64,000 bases of DNA, taken from positions 992,001 through 1,056,000 of the forward strand of contig CAWAPS010000032.1 in assembly GCA_963783945.1 (NCBI GenBank), given 5' to 3'. A program made the translations under genes and the position numbers. Of the stretch, positions 36,115-45,094 are shown piece by piece (within the stretch, counting starts at the first letter, position 1; the number at the start of each line of letters is the position of its first letter). The stretch comes from CAWAPS01 sp963783945 (GTDB lineage: Bacteria; Actinomycetota; Acidimicrobiia; Acidimicrobiales; Palsa-688). The notes beneath the pieces are model-generated. The model was not told the origin of the DNA. It was given only the letters and a program-made list of their open reading frames with translations, and searched no databases.

Positions 36115-36384
36115 TCACCAAAGGGCCAGCTTCGCCCGCACATACAGCACGCTCTCTCGGCCCGCCACCGGCCGCTGCGGCAGCGACCGGCCGACCCCAT
36201 GACAGCGCTCAACGGCCCAGCGCCGGTGTCGCCATCGACGGGCGAACGCCATCATCTGGCGGTATCCGCCATGGCTGTCGGCGAACTCTCCACCATCTAC
36301 CGCGACCCGGCTGGCCGGGTTGATCACCGCCAACGTGTTGTGCACCTTGTGGTGGTCGACGGCCATCAGCACGTCATCGTTCAC
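36115..36384 (-). mobile_element. IS110-family transposase, N-terminal fragment
   Basis: 89 codons: VLMAVDHHKVHNTLAVINPA with the first catalytic Asp, then GYRQMMAFARRWRHRRWAVE with the Glu, RCHGVGRSLPQR and ESVLYVRAKLA. This is the RuvC-like N-terminal domain of IS110 transposases; the rest is missing. It is on the same strand as the C-terminal fragment at 33147 but of a different subtype by sequence style. Confidence 0.8.
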
Positions 36385-36393
36385 GTTCCCTCC

Positions 36394-38040
36394 TCAACTC
36401 GAGCTACTGGAAGAGGCGAGCAGGGCAATGCAACTTCCAGCAAAGCAAACCTCTCTGACCGATAAGGGGACGTGGTTGAGTTGACGCGGGAGTCGTCCTC
36501 CCTCACCGACCGGCGCCAGGCGGCCGCCGGGTGGCGCTATCCCGACCCTCGTCACGGTTGACCGGTTTCCCACCACCGAAGGGAAGGGTGAATGGACAGC
36601 CGCCGGGCGCGGGAAGGTCGGGTGCGAGTAGTGGAAGTGCTGGATGCCGATTAGCGACCCTGCCAACACCACGCCGGCTAGGCCCATCACGGCATACCGC
36701 AATGGGGACCAATCAAGAACCCGGGCCGACTGGTTGCGCGCCGGAAGCAGCCCGAGTACCAGTGGCGGCAGGATGGGGAGCATGTATCGGGTGTTGACGG
36801 CGTCGATGCGGGGTGCCCGATACTCGTTCCAGTTGGTGTAGGCGATGGCGAAGATGGCGAGAACAACCACCGCCGAGACCGCCACCAACCAGATCCGGTC
36901 CACCACCGACAGCTGCCGGGAATCGTGACCTTGAGGAGCAAAGCACGACACGCACACGCATGCCACGGACAGCAACACCAGCACCCAGGGCAACTGGTAG
37001 AGCGAGAGCTGCCCGAACAGTTGCTTAGGGAAGTCCAATCCCTCGAACACGAAGGTGCGGCCGACGGCGAGGAGGAACGACAGCGGGCGGGTAAGGACGT
37101 AGTGGGTCTGGGCGCCCGTCCGGATGCCGTGGAACGCGTACTGATTGGGAGGTACGACCAGCCAGATCTTGACGTTGTTCTGCGAAGGCGAGTTCGCGGC
37201 CTGGTAGCTGGACCACACTCCGGCCAACCCCAGCGTTCCGACACCAATAGCCAGCAGGGGACGGGCCAGCTGTCTGCGGTAGCGCCAAGCCGGAACGGCG
37301 AACAGCACGACCAGGGCGTAATAGGGGGGCTTGGCCAGAGCCAGGACGGCGGCGGCGAGGGCCGATTCGATGAGAATGCGCCTGCGGGGAGCGCCTTCAT
37401 CCAGGCTCAAACGGAGTGCTTCGGCCACCAAGAGGAACGACAGTGCCATCGTCATTCCGTCAGCGGACACGGTCGATGCCTGGTTTAGAGCCGTGGGTAG
37501 CAGCCCGACTGCCACCAGCACCCATGGGTGGGTGGGGATGCGCCGGATGGCCAGGGACAGGAGCAATGCATAGGTGACCACCCCGGCCATTCGCGCCAAA
37601 TAGAGCAGGACCAATGTGGACAGACCGAGCAGGCGCCCCAAGGCAATAGTCACCGAGTAGTCGATGTAGGCACCCGGGCCGTAGGAGGCGGCATTCCCCG
37701 CTGACACGAACTCCGTCGGTCCGCTGGCAGAGGCCTGGCCCAGATCGCCGAGGAACGCGGTGAGATCGGGACCTAGGTACGACAGTCGGACCAGCCGTTC
37801 CTCCTCCACCTGAAAGGACCTGGGCAGATAGGCCCCGTACGCAGGACCTTGACGGTGGGTCAGGATTGACCCGGTCGAAATCTGGTAGGCACGGGTGAAG
37901 TGGTCCCGCTCGTCGCCGCCCTTCAACGGAGGCGTCAGGATGGAGATCGCGATGCCAGCCAGCAAGGCCAAACAGAGGGCAACCAATGCGGGGCGGTGGG
38001 CTAGAACGCGCAAGACTCTGAGCACGGGCAATGCTGGCAC
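36394..38040 (-). CDS. DUF2142-family polytopic membrane protein
   Basis: 548 residues with about 11-12 membrane helices. Early motif PPLKGGDERDHFTRAYQIS is the hallmark of DUF2142, together with NTRYMLPILPPLVLGLL near the C terminus. DUF2142 proteins resemble GT-C glycosyltransferases or mannosyltransferase-like membrane enzymes and act at the cell envelope. The C terminus ends in a run of Ser. Alone on the minus strand; the gene before it on the same strand is a lipoprotein esterase. Substrate unknown. Confidence 0.85.
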   Translation of the reverse strand: MPALPVLRVLRVLAHRPALVALCLALLAGIAISILTPPLKGGDERDHFTRAYQISTGSILTHRQGPAYGAYLPRSFQVEEERLVRLSYLGPDLTAFLGDLGQASASGPTEFVSAGNAASYGPGAYIDYSVTIALGRLLGLSTLVLLYLARMAGVVTYALLLSLAIRRIPTHPWVLVAVGLLPTALNQASTVSADGMTMALSFLLVAEALRLSLDEGAPRRRILIESALAAAVLALAKPPYYALVVLFAVPAWRYRRQLARPLLAIGVGTLGLAGVWSSYQAANSPSQNNVKIWLVVPPNQYAFHGIRTGAQTHYVLTRPLSFLLAVGRTFVFEGLDFPKQLFGQLSLYQLPWVLVLLSVACVCVSCFAPQGHDSRQLSVVDRIWLVAVSAVVVLAIFAIAYTNWNEYRAPRIDAVNTRYMLPILPPLVLGLLPARNQSARVLDWSPLRYAVMGLAGVVLAGSLIGIQHFHYSHPTFPRPAAVHSPFPSVVGNRSTVTRVGIAPPGGRLAPVGEGGRLPRQLNHVPLSVREVCFAGSCIALLASSSSSS

Positions 38041-38494
38041 CCCATCGAAACCGGAAGCTATTTTCTTAGCACTCGGGATCAGGCGCTTGCAGGGTCCGTC
38101 GTCGAGCCGGAGGAACTGGAACCGCCCGAAGTGGAGCTATTGAGACCGCGAGATATCCCGGGTTCGGGTGCCGGCGCATGGCTCCGCCTCGACGATCGCT
38201 GCTCACTCCTGGCTCTCAACTCGGCTTCGTCAACGCGGAAGTCCGCGGCTGCTACAGGCGAGGCGCACATAACCTTCCATCCCGAACCTCGCTGGAAGCG
38301 GAACAATCGAGCCCGAAGCATACGGGAAAGGGCGTTCGGTGCGGCCGAGAACGCTCGGCGACGTTCACCACGCTGAGTGACGCGCGGGACGAGCGCGGAG
38401 CCGTCGTTATCTCCTCATAGGGCGTTGCGCTCTCGGACGTGATCGTGTATAGATCGGTCGATCTGGTCGGGGCGCTCTGACGCGCTGGCGAGAG
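38041..38494. other. No supported gene
   Basis: 454 nt upstream of the DUF2142 gene and downstream of the esterase. Short frames on both strands without ribosome sites; probably promoter and 3' sequence. Confidence 0.45.
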
Positions 38495-39520
38495 CTACGT
38501 CCCGATAGTGCTGTGGAGCAGTTGGATGGCGACGGGCAGGACGGTAGTGGAGTCGAAGTTGGGATAGTGACTTGATCCTTTGACGATCATGAGTTGCGCT
38601 GCCGAGGGGTCTGCCACCTGGACAATGGCGTTGTAGAGCTCGACTGATCCCTGGTAAGGGGTAATACAGTCGAAGTTGCCATGTGCGATGAGGAACTTGG
38701 GAACCGGTTTGCTCGGGGCAAGGTAAGTGATCGGGTTGGCGGCCTTGGCTCTGCCGGGGACGGTCTGCACGGGCGCTCCCAGGTATTTCGACTGGAAGGA
38801 GTCGGGCGAGTTGGGGTCGTACGATCCCTTGCAGGCCGGATTCTCGGAGAGCCATTTCGAGTCGGAAAGGGGGTCGACTTCGGGGTAGAAGACAATGGCG
38901 GCCTTGATGCTGCTTGAGACGCCGGGATTGCCCAGCGTGGGATCGTCCAGAGCGGGTACGCCTTCGGAGGTGGCGAGAAGGGCCACCAGGCTGCCACCGG
39001 CCGAGTCCCCTATTGCGGCGACGTTGTCAGGATCGTAGCCGTAGGTGGATGCGTTGGCCCTGAGCCACCGGACGGCGGCTTTGACGTCTTGGATCTGGGC
39101 GGGGAAGATCGCTTCGTTCGACAGGCGGTAGTTGACGGAGGCGACCGCGTACCCCTCTGACAGTACGAACCTGACCACATCGGGGCTGATTCCGCCAGCC
39201 TTGTCGCCACCGGAGAAACCGCCTCCATGGACGTAGACAACGAGGCCCGGACGGCTCTTGCCGATAGGTACGTACATGTCCAGCCTTTCGGCAGCCGAGC
39301 GAGTTGCGTAGGCCAGGTTGAGCCACTGGCGATCCGGCGACCCCAAAATGGGAACAGAGATCCTGGTCGACGCCGGCGCGGTCGATGTGGTCGGGTAACT
39401 CACGGAGTTGAGCTTCGAAGAGGAGCACGAACCGAAAATGAAGGCCACAGCGATGAGGATTGCCAAGAGTCCGCGCTCGGCCCACACCGGACGGACTTCC
39501 GAGCGGCTGCTAGCCACCAA
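38495..39520 (-). CDS. Lipoprotein alpha/beta hydrolase (HSL/BD-FAE type)
   Basis: 341 residues. Signal peptide with lipobox FGSCSS (Cys about 32). Oxyanion motif VYVHGGGFSGGDKAGG (about 97), nucleophile AAIGDSAGGSLVALL (Ser about 171), acid/His region FLIAHGNFDCITPY and GSSHYPNF with the His. This is the carboxylesterase family that deacylates small esters or kynurenine-type substrates; here it is lipid-anchored outside the membrane. Conserved YAVASVNYRLS strand present. Start ATG 39520. Confidence 0.9.
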   Translation of the reverse strand: MVASSRSEVRPVWAERGLLAILIAVAFIFGSCSSSKLNSVSYPTTSTAPASTRISVPILGSPDRQWLNLAYATRSAAERLDMYVPIGKSRPGLVVYVHGGGFSGGDKAGGISPDVVRFVLSEGYAVASVNYRLSNEAIFPAQIQDVKAAVRWLRANASTYGYDPDNVAAIGDSAGGSLVALLATSEGVPALDDPTLGNPGVSSSIKAAIVFYPEVDPLSDSKWLSENPACKGSYDPNSPDSFQSKYLGAPVQTVPGRAKAANPITYLAPSKPVPKFLIAHGNFDCITPYQGSVELYNAIVQVADPSAAQLMIVKGSSHYPNFDSTTVLPVAIQLLHSTIGT

Positions 39521-39725
39521 CAGATATGGTGGCCCTCAACACCGCGACTACGTCAGAGGCAAAGCCTTTAGTAAAGGTCACCCCGAAGAGCGTAGACCGG
39601 ATCACGCGCACAGAACAACGTGCCGCTCGGCACTCGCTGTCCATCGCCGTCGCGCCGGATTCAGATTCGGCTCGCCCATCCGGTCGCCTCCCGCGGCTTA
39701 GGCGGCACGCAGATTATCGCCCCGC

Positions 39726-39743
39726 AGCCGGCGATAGAGGACG
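39726..39743 (+). repeat. 18-bp repeat AGCCGGCGATAGAGGACG
   Basis: Identical to 47980-47997; a variant of the GGCGAT element found elsewhere in the window. Confidence 0.7.
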
Positions 39744-39780
39744 GTCCCGGTCGACGGTCGACTGAATTTTCGGGGACGGT

Positions 39781-39834
39781 CGGCTCGCACATTATGGGCG
39801 GCCTCCGGCAAGCGGCCGTCTTGCGGTAACCGTC
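39781..39834 (+). repeat. Degenerate 55-bp repeat, copy B
   Basis: Pairs with 24532-24586 (shared CATTATGGGCG and CGGTAACCGTC). GGCGATA lies about 50 nt upstream, as in copy A. Confidence 0.6.
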
Positions 39835-40058
39835 TGATTGATGATCCACCATGACGTCAGGACCTCGGTTCTAGCGTCGGTTGATCCGATGGGCTGGGTT
39901 CACGAACCGTCTGCCGAGCGAGAGTTCTGGCTTGCGAACGAGGTGCCAGCCCGTCGGGTCTGACCTGGGGTGGCTCCAAAGAGGTCCGAGCTTGAGACAT
40001 CTGAAATCAGACATGCCCACCGGTCGCTCATCATCGGACGAGTTGAAGGAGGCCAGAG

Positions 40059-40976
40059 GTGGCAGGCGTGATGATCGGGATTGATCCGCACAAGGCCTCG
40101 CACACAGCGACGGCGATTGACGGGGCGGAGAAGGTGCTCGGCAAGGTCCGGGTGAAGGCCAACCGGGATCAGCTGGAGCGGCTGTTGGAGTGGGTCTCGT
40201 GCTGGCCGGAGCGGACGTGGGCGGTGGAGAATGCCACCGGTGTGGGCCATCTCATCACCCAGCAGCTGCTGGCCGCCGGGGAGGCGGTGTTGGATGTGCC
40301 GCCCAAGCTGGCGGCCAAGGCCCGGCTGCTCTCGGATGGGAACACGAACAAGAACGACCCCAACGACGCTCGGTCGGTGGCGGTGGCCGGGCTGCGCTCG
40401 ACCAAGGTCCGCCCCGCTCAGCGGGAGGACTACTCGGCTGTCATGGGTGTGTGGTCGGACCGCTACCTGGAGCTTGCCGCGGCCCGCACCCAGGTGGTGT
40501 GCCGGCTGCACGCCCTGCTCTGCGAGCTGGTGCCCGGCGGCGACCCCGGCGTTCTTCGCGCCAACGCGACGCAGCAGGTGCTCGAGAGTATCGATCCGGC
40601 GGGCCCCGCCGATCACGCCCGTCTGGCGTTGGCCTGGCAGCTGCTGGGAGACCTGACACGTATAGACGAGCAGCGGCGGGAGACCAAGAAGCACATGAGC
40701 CTGGCGGTGGCCGCGTCGGGCACCACCGTCACCGAGGTGTACGGGGTCGGGCCGTTTGTGGCCTGCGCCGTCAAAGGCCACGTCGGGGATATCAGCCGCT
40801 TCGCCAGCCGGGCCGCGTTCGCCGCCTACAACGGCACCGCTCCGGTCGAAGTCTCCTCGGGAGAGAAGAAGATCTACCGGCTGTCAAGGCGAGGCAACCG
40901 CCGGCTCAACCACGCCATCCACGTTCTGCGCCAGGGGACTAGTCCCACCAGAAGTCCCACTTTGGGCTGTTCCTGA
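40059..40976 (+). mobile_element. IS110-family transposase, 3'-truncated
   Basis: 305 codons. N-terminal DEDD domain: VMIGIDPHKASHTATAIDG, WAVENATGVGHL and NDARSVAVAGLRS; C-terminal Transposase_20: VYGVGPFVACAVKGHVGDIS, RAAFAAYNGTAPVEV and RRGNRRLNHAIHVL. Native similarity stops at about 40936, where the last roughly 60-80 residues with the catalytic Ser region are lost; the final codons read from the flank. The break lies within 5 nt of the stop of the convergent DUF4253 gene. Confidence 0.88.
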
Positions 40977-41820
40977 TGTGAGACGCATGCGTCCTGATCG
41001 ACTCCACGGTGTCCTGACCAGCGAAGGCAAAGTGTTCGGCGGCCACCGCCAATGCCGACGATTCCGAGCGCGGTGGCCGTTGCACCAGGAACTGCATGGT
41101 GTCGAATCCCAGTCTGAACAAGCGGGCATCGAATCGATCTTCCCAGGACCGCATCATGACCGACAGAAGTGTCGGCCCGTCTCCATCCATGAAGTGGTTT
41201 ACCGGTCCCTGCCACCCAACTCGATAGGGAATGTCAGCGGGTCGACTTACTGGAACCAGTCCGATCCGACCAGACTGCGTCGACTCAATGGCCACTTGGT
41301 ACACGTCTTGGTCGATCTCGATTCGCTCAGCGAGGGCCAGACCGGGGAAAGGCACGCCCCACGGAGCGACCTGCTCCAAGAAGTAGGCGGTTTCTTCGGG
41401 ATCCTCTTCCACCGCAAAGGGCGGGCTGGGGAGGCCGAACTTGCCCCAACGGTCGGGAGGCCGGTCAGCTTCGGGCAGCGACCCAATTGGCACATACATT
41501 TTCCATCGTTCACGGAAGATTCGGCCGTCATCGAAATCCTCAATCGGGGTGCTAGTCATCCCGTCCAGCTCCCCGGACTCCCACGGACGGCCCGTCGGAC
41601 CCTGACCGCCGAGATCGTCCAAGATGACAGGGACGAGCCCCGCTTGCTGCGCGGGTTCTTGCAGAGAAGCCCACAGGGGTCCAGGAGACTCCACGAACCC
41701 GACCGTTGCCCACATTGCAAACTCTGAATCGGCCGCTCCCGCTATGCGCCTGCCGCGAGGTAGGCGCACTTCGCCGATGGTCAGCTCACCGTCGGCGGGG
41801 AGTTGGGGATCGCTGGACAT
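40939..41820 (-). CDS. DUF4253-domain protein
   Basis: 293 residues from ATG 41820. Family signature in the C-terminal half: LLSVMMRSWEDRFDARLFRL, GFDTMQFLVQRPP, LAVAAEHFAFAGQDTVESI, ending KWDFWWD. Upstream blocks include PLWASLQEPAQQAGLVPVIL, RPWESGEL and AYFLEQVAPWG. DUF4253 is widespread in actinobacteria with no known function, sometimes near immunity or toxin genes. The end is canonical, so the IS110 truncation next to it left it intact. Confidence 0.8.
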   Translation of the reverse strand: MSSDPQLPADGELTIGEVRLPRGRRIAGAADSEFAMWATVGFVESPGPLWASLQEPAQQAGLVPVILDDLGGQGPTGRPWESGELDGMTSTPIEDFDDGRIFRERWKMYVPIGSLPEADRPPDRWGKFGLPSPPFAVEEDPEETAYFLEQVAPWGVPFPGLALAERIEIDQDVYQVAIESTQSGRIGLVPVSRPADIPYRVGWQGPVNHFMDGDGPTLLSVMMRSWEDRFDARLFRLGFDTMQFLVQRPPRSESSALAVAAEHFAFAGQDTVESIRTHASHIRNSPKWDFWWD

Positions 41821-41968
41821 TTTGAAAGTGTGCCACGTCGCCTGCCCTCGAGTGCCGGCTGAGCGTTTAGCGTCCGCCACGATCACCCCAGAGGCGACCT
41901 GGCGAACAGCACATATCACTCCATCGGGAGCGTTGTCTGGCAAGGCATTCCGTTTCCCGATACGCCCG

Positions 41969-41980
41969 GGATTCGGCGAT
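41969..41980 (+). repeat. Recurrent GGATTCGGCGAT element
   Basis: Between the DUF4253 gene and the frameshifted gene at 41987-42395 (both minus strand). Confidence 0.6.
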
Positions 41981-41986
41981 ATGCGG

Positions 41987-42395
41987 TTAGTCGGTTGGCA
42001 TGCCTTCATCGCTGGGGAGGCCGGCTCTTCCGCCATGTACGAGGTCGTCCCCGCGGTACGTCCAAGTCCGCTTCTCACTGAGCTCGAAGCCTGCGCGAAG
42101 CAGTCCTCGCTTAAGGCGTCGGCGAGCAGTCACCCAGACCGATGCTCCGCCCGTAAATCCTGCGCCGGTCACGATGATGGTGGTCTCCACCCACGGCGCG
42201 GCGAGACGGGGATGAAGCATCTGCACCTAGGCGTTCACGGTGCACTATGCGCTCAACCCCAGTGGCGCGACTCAACGAGAAGCCCGGTACCAGCTCAATG
42301 GCATCGTCACGAACGTATAGGGACCCCGGCCCCCCAAATGAGCCGTTGCCGGCGCGAGCGAACACATTGAATCCGGCGGCTTCGTCTGACAGCAT
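41987..42395 (-). pseudogene. Unknown PH-like protein, frameshifted
   Basis: Starts ATG 42395 as AGNGSFGGPGSLYVRDDAIE, then LVPGFSLSRATGVERIVHRE. After a 1-nt shift near 42232 (CGCCTAGGTG) it continues VQMLHPRLAAPWVETTIIVT, GASVWVTARRRLKRGLLRAG and FELSEKRTWTYRG. Both parts are clearly coding and would give one protein of about 135 residues with a PH-like or bPH beta-barrel feel. Function unknown. Confidence 0.55.
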
Positions 42396-42527
42396 CGCCG
42401 GGGAACGCTAGCCGCCCGCCAGTCTTGTCGGTGGGGACCGGCGACTGGCGCCGAACGTTCTATCTCGGGCGAGTAGCCGTCTGGCTGGGCCACCGGTAGA
42501 GCCGCACCGAGTCGGCGTTCGGTGCCC

Positions 42528-42533
42528 TACGCT
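42528..42533 (+). promoter_or_regulatory. -10 box TACGCT, leaderless small membrane protein
   Basis: TACGCT, 6 nt, GTG 42540. The same hexamer precedes the gene at 42841. Confidence 0.5.
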
Positions 42534-42539
42534 GACGAC

Positions 42540-42785
42540 GTGGGCAGCGTGCGACGACCCGGCAGAGGGATGGTCCTCATCACTGTGGTCGCCTGCACAG
42601 TCGGGCTGGTAGTCGCCCTGACCAGCCGCGACACATGGCAGCGGGCGTTCGTCACCACGCTCATCTACGGAGTTGCCGCCGCACTTCTCTTCACCCTGGT
42701 ATCGCTCCGTCCTGACAAGCCTCGGACTGGGCACCAGAACCGCAGCGGACTTGAATATGACTCCTGGCCAAGGGAGAGCTCGTAG
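42540..42785 (+). CDS. Small two-helix membrane protein
   Basis: 81 residues from GTG 42540 (leaderless). Two membrane helices: GMVLITVVACTVGLVVALT and AFVTTLIYGVAAALLFTLVS, joined by a short polar turn, with a basic N terminus (RRPGRG) and a polar tail. No family recognised. It is 55 nt upstream of a second leaderless orphan gene. Confidence 0.6.
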   Translation: MGSVRRPGRGMVLITVVACTVGLVVALTSRDTWQRAFVTTLIYGVAAALLFTLVSLRPDKPRTGHQNRSGLEYDSWPRESS

Positions 42786-42793
42786 TAGGCGTT

Positions 42794-42832
42794 CCGGTAC
42801 GCCGGTGACCGGTACGCCGGTGACCGGTACGC
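42794..42832 (+). repeat. 15-bp tandem repeat in a promoter
   Basis: Two full units of CCGGTACGCCGGTGA plus a partial third (CCGGTACGC). The last partial unit overlaps the TACGCT -10 box (42828-42833) of the gene at 42841, so repeat number changes would alter the promoter. Confidence 0.75.
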
Positions 42833-42833
42833 T
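42828..42833 (+). promoter_or_regulatory. -10 box TACGCT of a leaderless gene
   Basis: TACGCT, 7 nt, GTG 42841; fits a leaderless transcript. Confidence 0.5.
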
Positions 42834-42840
42834 GCTGCCA

Positions 42841-43221
42841 GTGGCCGAGGCTCAATCTCCTGAAGGGCTCGAGGAACTCTTGGCTCGATTGCGGCAGGAG
42901 TGGGCGAGCTTGCCACCTCCGGAGACCACCATCCAAGGACGTCCCATAGCTAGGGCGACGCGGGTTGGCGAGTCGGATACCGCCGAGGCTCAAAGGCAGG
43001 GAGCGAAAGTCGACGACCCGGAGGTCTGCAACAACGAGGGGTGGGTCCTACGCGGCCTTACCGATGCCGAGGGTCACGGCGAAGGATGCGACTTGCCCGT
43101 TCCCATCAGCGTCTGGTGCTCCCGCCCAACTGGCCACTTCGGCGACCACGAGGCTCGGATCGGTCGTGGCCTCGTGGAGCGCCACGAACTAGAGGTGGCC
43201 CGATGGACTCACGCTCCGTAA
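42841..43221 (+). CDS. Small orphan protein, DxPxVCxxEGW family copy 2
   Basis: 126 residues from GTG 42841, placed by the TACGCT box. SPEGLEELLARLRQEW helix, a polar middle, then KVDDPEVCNNEGWVLRGLTD, LPVPISVWCSRPTGHFGDHE and a C-terminal helix. Paralogous to 34931-35209, but with an insertion after EGW and a longer C-terminal end. Two Cys and His residues may bind metal. Function unknown; family not recognised. Confidence 0.62.
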   Translation: MAEAQSPEGLEELLARLRQEWASLPPPETTIQGRPIARATRVGESDTAEAQRQGAKVDDPEVCNNEGWVLRGLTDAEGHGEGCDLPVPISVWCSRPTGHFGDHEARIGRGLVERHELEVARWTHAP

Positions 43222-43260
43222 CGTTGCGCACCTAGTTACGGCCATTCGAACACCCCCATC

Positions 43261-43274
43261 CCGGAATCGGCGAT
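43261..43274 (+). repeat. Recurrent CCGGAATCGGCGAT element
   Basis: 40 nt after the stop of the gene at 42841 and 39 nt before the gene at 43313. Confidence 0.65.
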
Positions 43275-43312
43275 GCGAGCGGCTCGGGCTATCCGTCAGA
43301 CTGGGTCCCGTC

Positions 43313-43621
43313 ATGACGATCGAGTACCGAGTACCGCCGCCCGAGAGGGTCAGGCTGATGCCCGATTATGGCGTCGACGTCCCTCTCTGGCCTCGCTCGG
43401 GCGATACCGATGCGCTCATCCCCCCGGACCTACTGGAACGGTTGGTCCGCTGGCAGCGTGCATTCGATGCCAACTTCGACCACATGACCGGCTGGAGCGA
43501 TGACCAAGTGAGAGATCAGTGGGCCGAGGAGGCCGAGCGTCTGGTCGAGGAGATTCGCCACCATCTGCCGGTGGGGTACGTGCTCGACGTCGACATGTGG
43601 CCTCTTCAGCCGTCCCGATGA
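43313..43621 (+). CDS. Small acidic orphan protein
   Basis: 102 residues from ATG 43313. Starts MTIEYRVPPPERVRLMPDYG VDVPLWP, then a helix-rich middle (LLERLVRWQRAFDANFDHMT) and EEAERLVEEIRHHL, ending VGYVLDVDMWP. The RLMPDYGxxPLW start is seen in small actinobacterial proteins of unknown role, some near toxin genes (recalled, not checked). Negatively charged; immunity-like function is only a guess. Preceded by the repeated element. Confidence 0.6.
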   Translation: MTIEYRVPPPERVRLMPDYGVDVPLWPRSGDTDALIPPDLLERLVRWQRAFDANFDHMTGWSDDQVRDQWAEEAERLVEEIRHHLPVGYVLDVDMWPLQPSR

Positions 43622-43704
43622 GCGCGTCCGTGGGAGGATTCCGGAGCCCCACATAACCTTCGGTCTGGCGCTCGATCCAGCTGGGCAGGGTAGTCGTCCG
43701 AGGA

Positions 43705-44991
43705 GTGCAACGATCCCAAAAAGGAACGATCCGCAACCTGGCCAAGAAGAAGGCCTACGTCGACCACTACAGCTTCCATATCATCGACCCCCTCTGGGGG
43801 GCACGTCACGATCAAGATGTCAGGCCACCCGCCTTTCGGGGCGCAGGTCATCCTCAACGGCCACGAACACGTGGCCGCCATGGCCACCTCGGCTGGCGTC
43901 GCGTTCGGGAAGGAGGGAAACTGTTTCACGGAGATCTCCGATCCCGCGGGCCTGGCCCAGCTCGCAGACACGTTGTCGCAGCCTGCGGCTATAGGGCGTC
44001 TCGGCCAGGTCTGCGATCGGTGGATCTACACCGCCTGCTTGTGCTTCGGGCTGGATCTGTCCGAGCAGGAACAGTCCCGGTTCGTCTACGACTACTCCAT
44101 CTACCAGGTCGAATACAGCGGAACCTCTTCTTCGCTTCGGGGGCAGCGATGGACCGGGTCTGCGAGGCCGTGGTGGACCGCACCCACTCCCGTCTCGACG
44201 TCCCCAAGCTGCGCACCCTGTTCGGCACCAAACAGCGACCCGCACCAACCGCGCCGACCTGTCACCCCGAGTAGCAGCCGTGATCGAGACACCTCAGTAT
44301 GGCCTGACCATCTTCAGGGTGCACTTCGGGGCCTTGACATTGAAGGGCTACACCAAAGGCGAGCACGTGCTGCGCTTCGAGGCGGTCTGCCACAACACCA
44401 AAGCTCTCCATGCCGGGCGGGTCTTGGACCGCTTCCCCGATATCGTCAGCGCTCTCGCCGCCATGCTGGAACGCTTCTGCACCACCTTGGACTGCGTCGA
44501 CGTGGCCTTCATCCCCGACGGCATCTTGGACCAGCTACCACAACCCACCGCATCGGCCACACCCGAGTCGGCGGCCTTGACTTGGACAAGGCTCGCACCC
44601 GCAGCGTCCTGGCAGCCATCGTCGCTCTGACCGCCGCCCCCGACGGGTTCAGCGTCGCGGACCTGGCCACCAAAGCCCACGCCATCACCGGTCACGACAC
44701 CTACAGCACCCGCCAAGCCGCGTACGACATCCGCAAACTGCGCGGCCACAACCTCGTCACCAAACCGGGCGCAGCCACCGCTACGTGGTCCCGCCCCAAG
44801 CGGCCCGAACAATCATGGCCGTCCTCGCCCTACGCGACCATGTCATCAGCCCCATCATCGCCGGTGTCCGAGTCCCCCGCCGCGGCCGACCACCAACCAC
44901 CTGGACCGTCATAGACCGCGACTACGAGACCCTCCGCACCAACATGACCCACCTCTTCGACCACCTCGCCCTCAACACCATGACCGTATAA
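43705..44991 (+). pseudogene. Large conserved protein of unknown function, multiply frameshifted
   Basis: Reads through at least four frame changes: KKAYVDHYSFHIIDPLWG, then GAQVILNGHEHVAAMATSAG, LGQVCDRWIYTACLCFGLDL, DRVCEAVVDRTHSRLDVPKL, then TIFRVHFGALTLKGYTKGEH, VLDRFPDIVSALAAMLERFC, GHTRVGGLDLDKARTRSVLA, TYSTRQAAYDIRKLRGHNL, and finally VVPPQAARTIMAVLALRDHV and WTVIDRDYETLRTNM, stop TAA 44991. It matches a roughly 400-500 residue actinobacterial family often seen around mobile DNA. An in-frame TAG (44272) also interrupts it. Confidence 0.7.
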
Positions 44992-45094
44992 GCAAACATT
45001 TGTCGATCACAAGCCGCAAGCCCCTAACTGTGGTTAGAAGCAATCGCGGTATGGCCGAAGCTCACCGAGACCGCTGGTCGTCTCACTATCGCCG

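Larger units (their letters stand above)
39521..40058. other. Intergenic zone with two repeats before IS110
   Basis: Holds the AGCCGGCGATAGAGGACG repeat (39726-39743) and copy B of the degenerate 55-bp repeat (39781-39834). No gene. It ends at the start of the IS110 transposase and probably includes the IS left end. Confidence 0.5.

Noticed and set aside
33905..36115. A single IS110 gene split by a 2.2-kb insertion (N-terminal and C-terminal fragments as one gene)
   Set aside because: The two fragments appear to belong to different IS110 subtypes and the junctions do not match; not supported.
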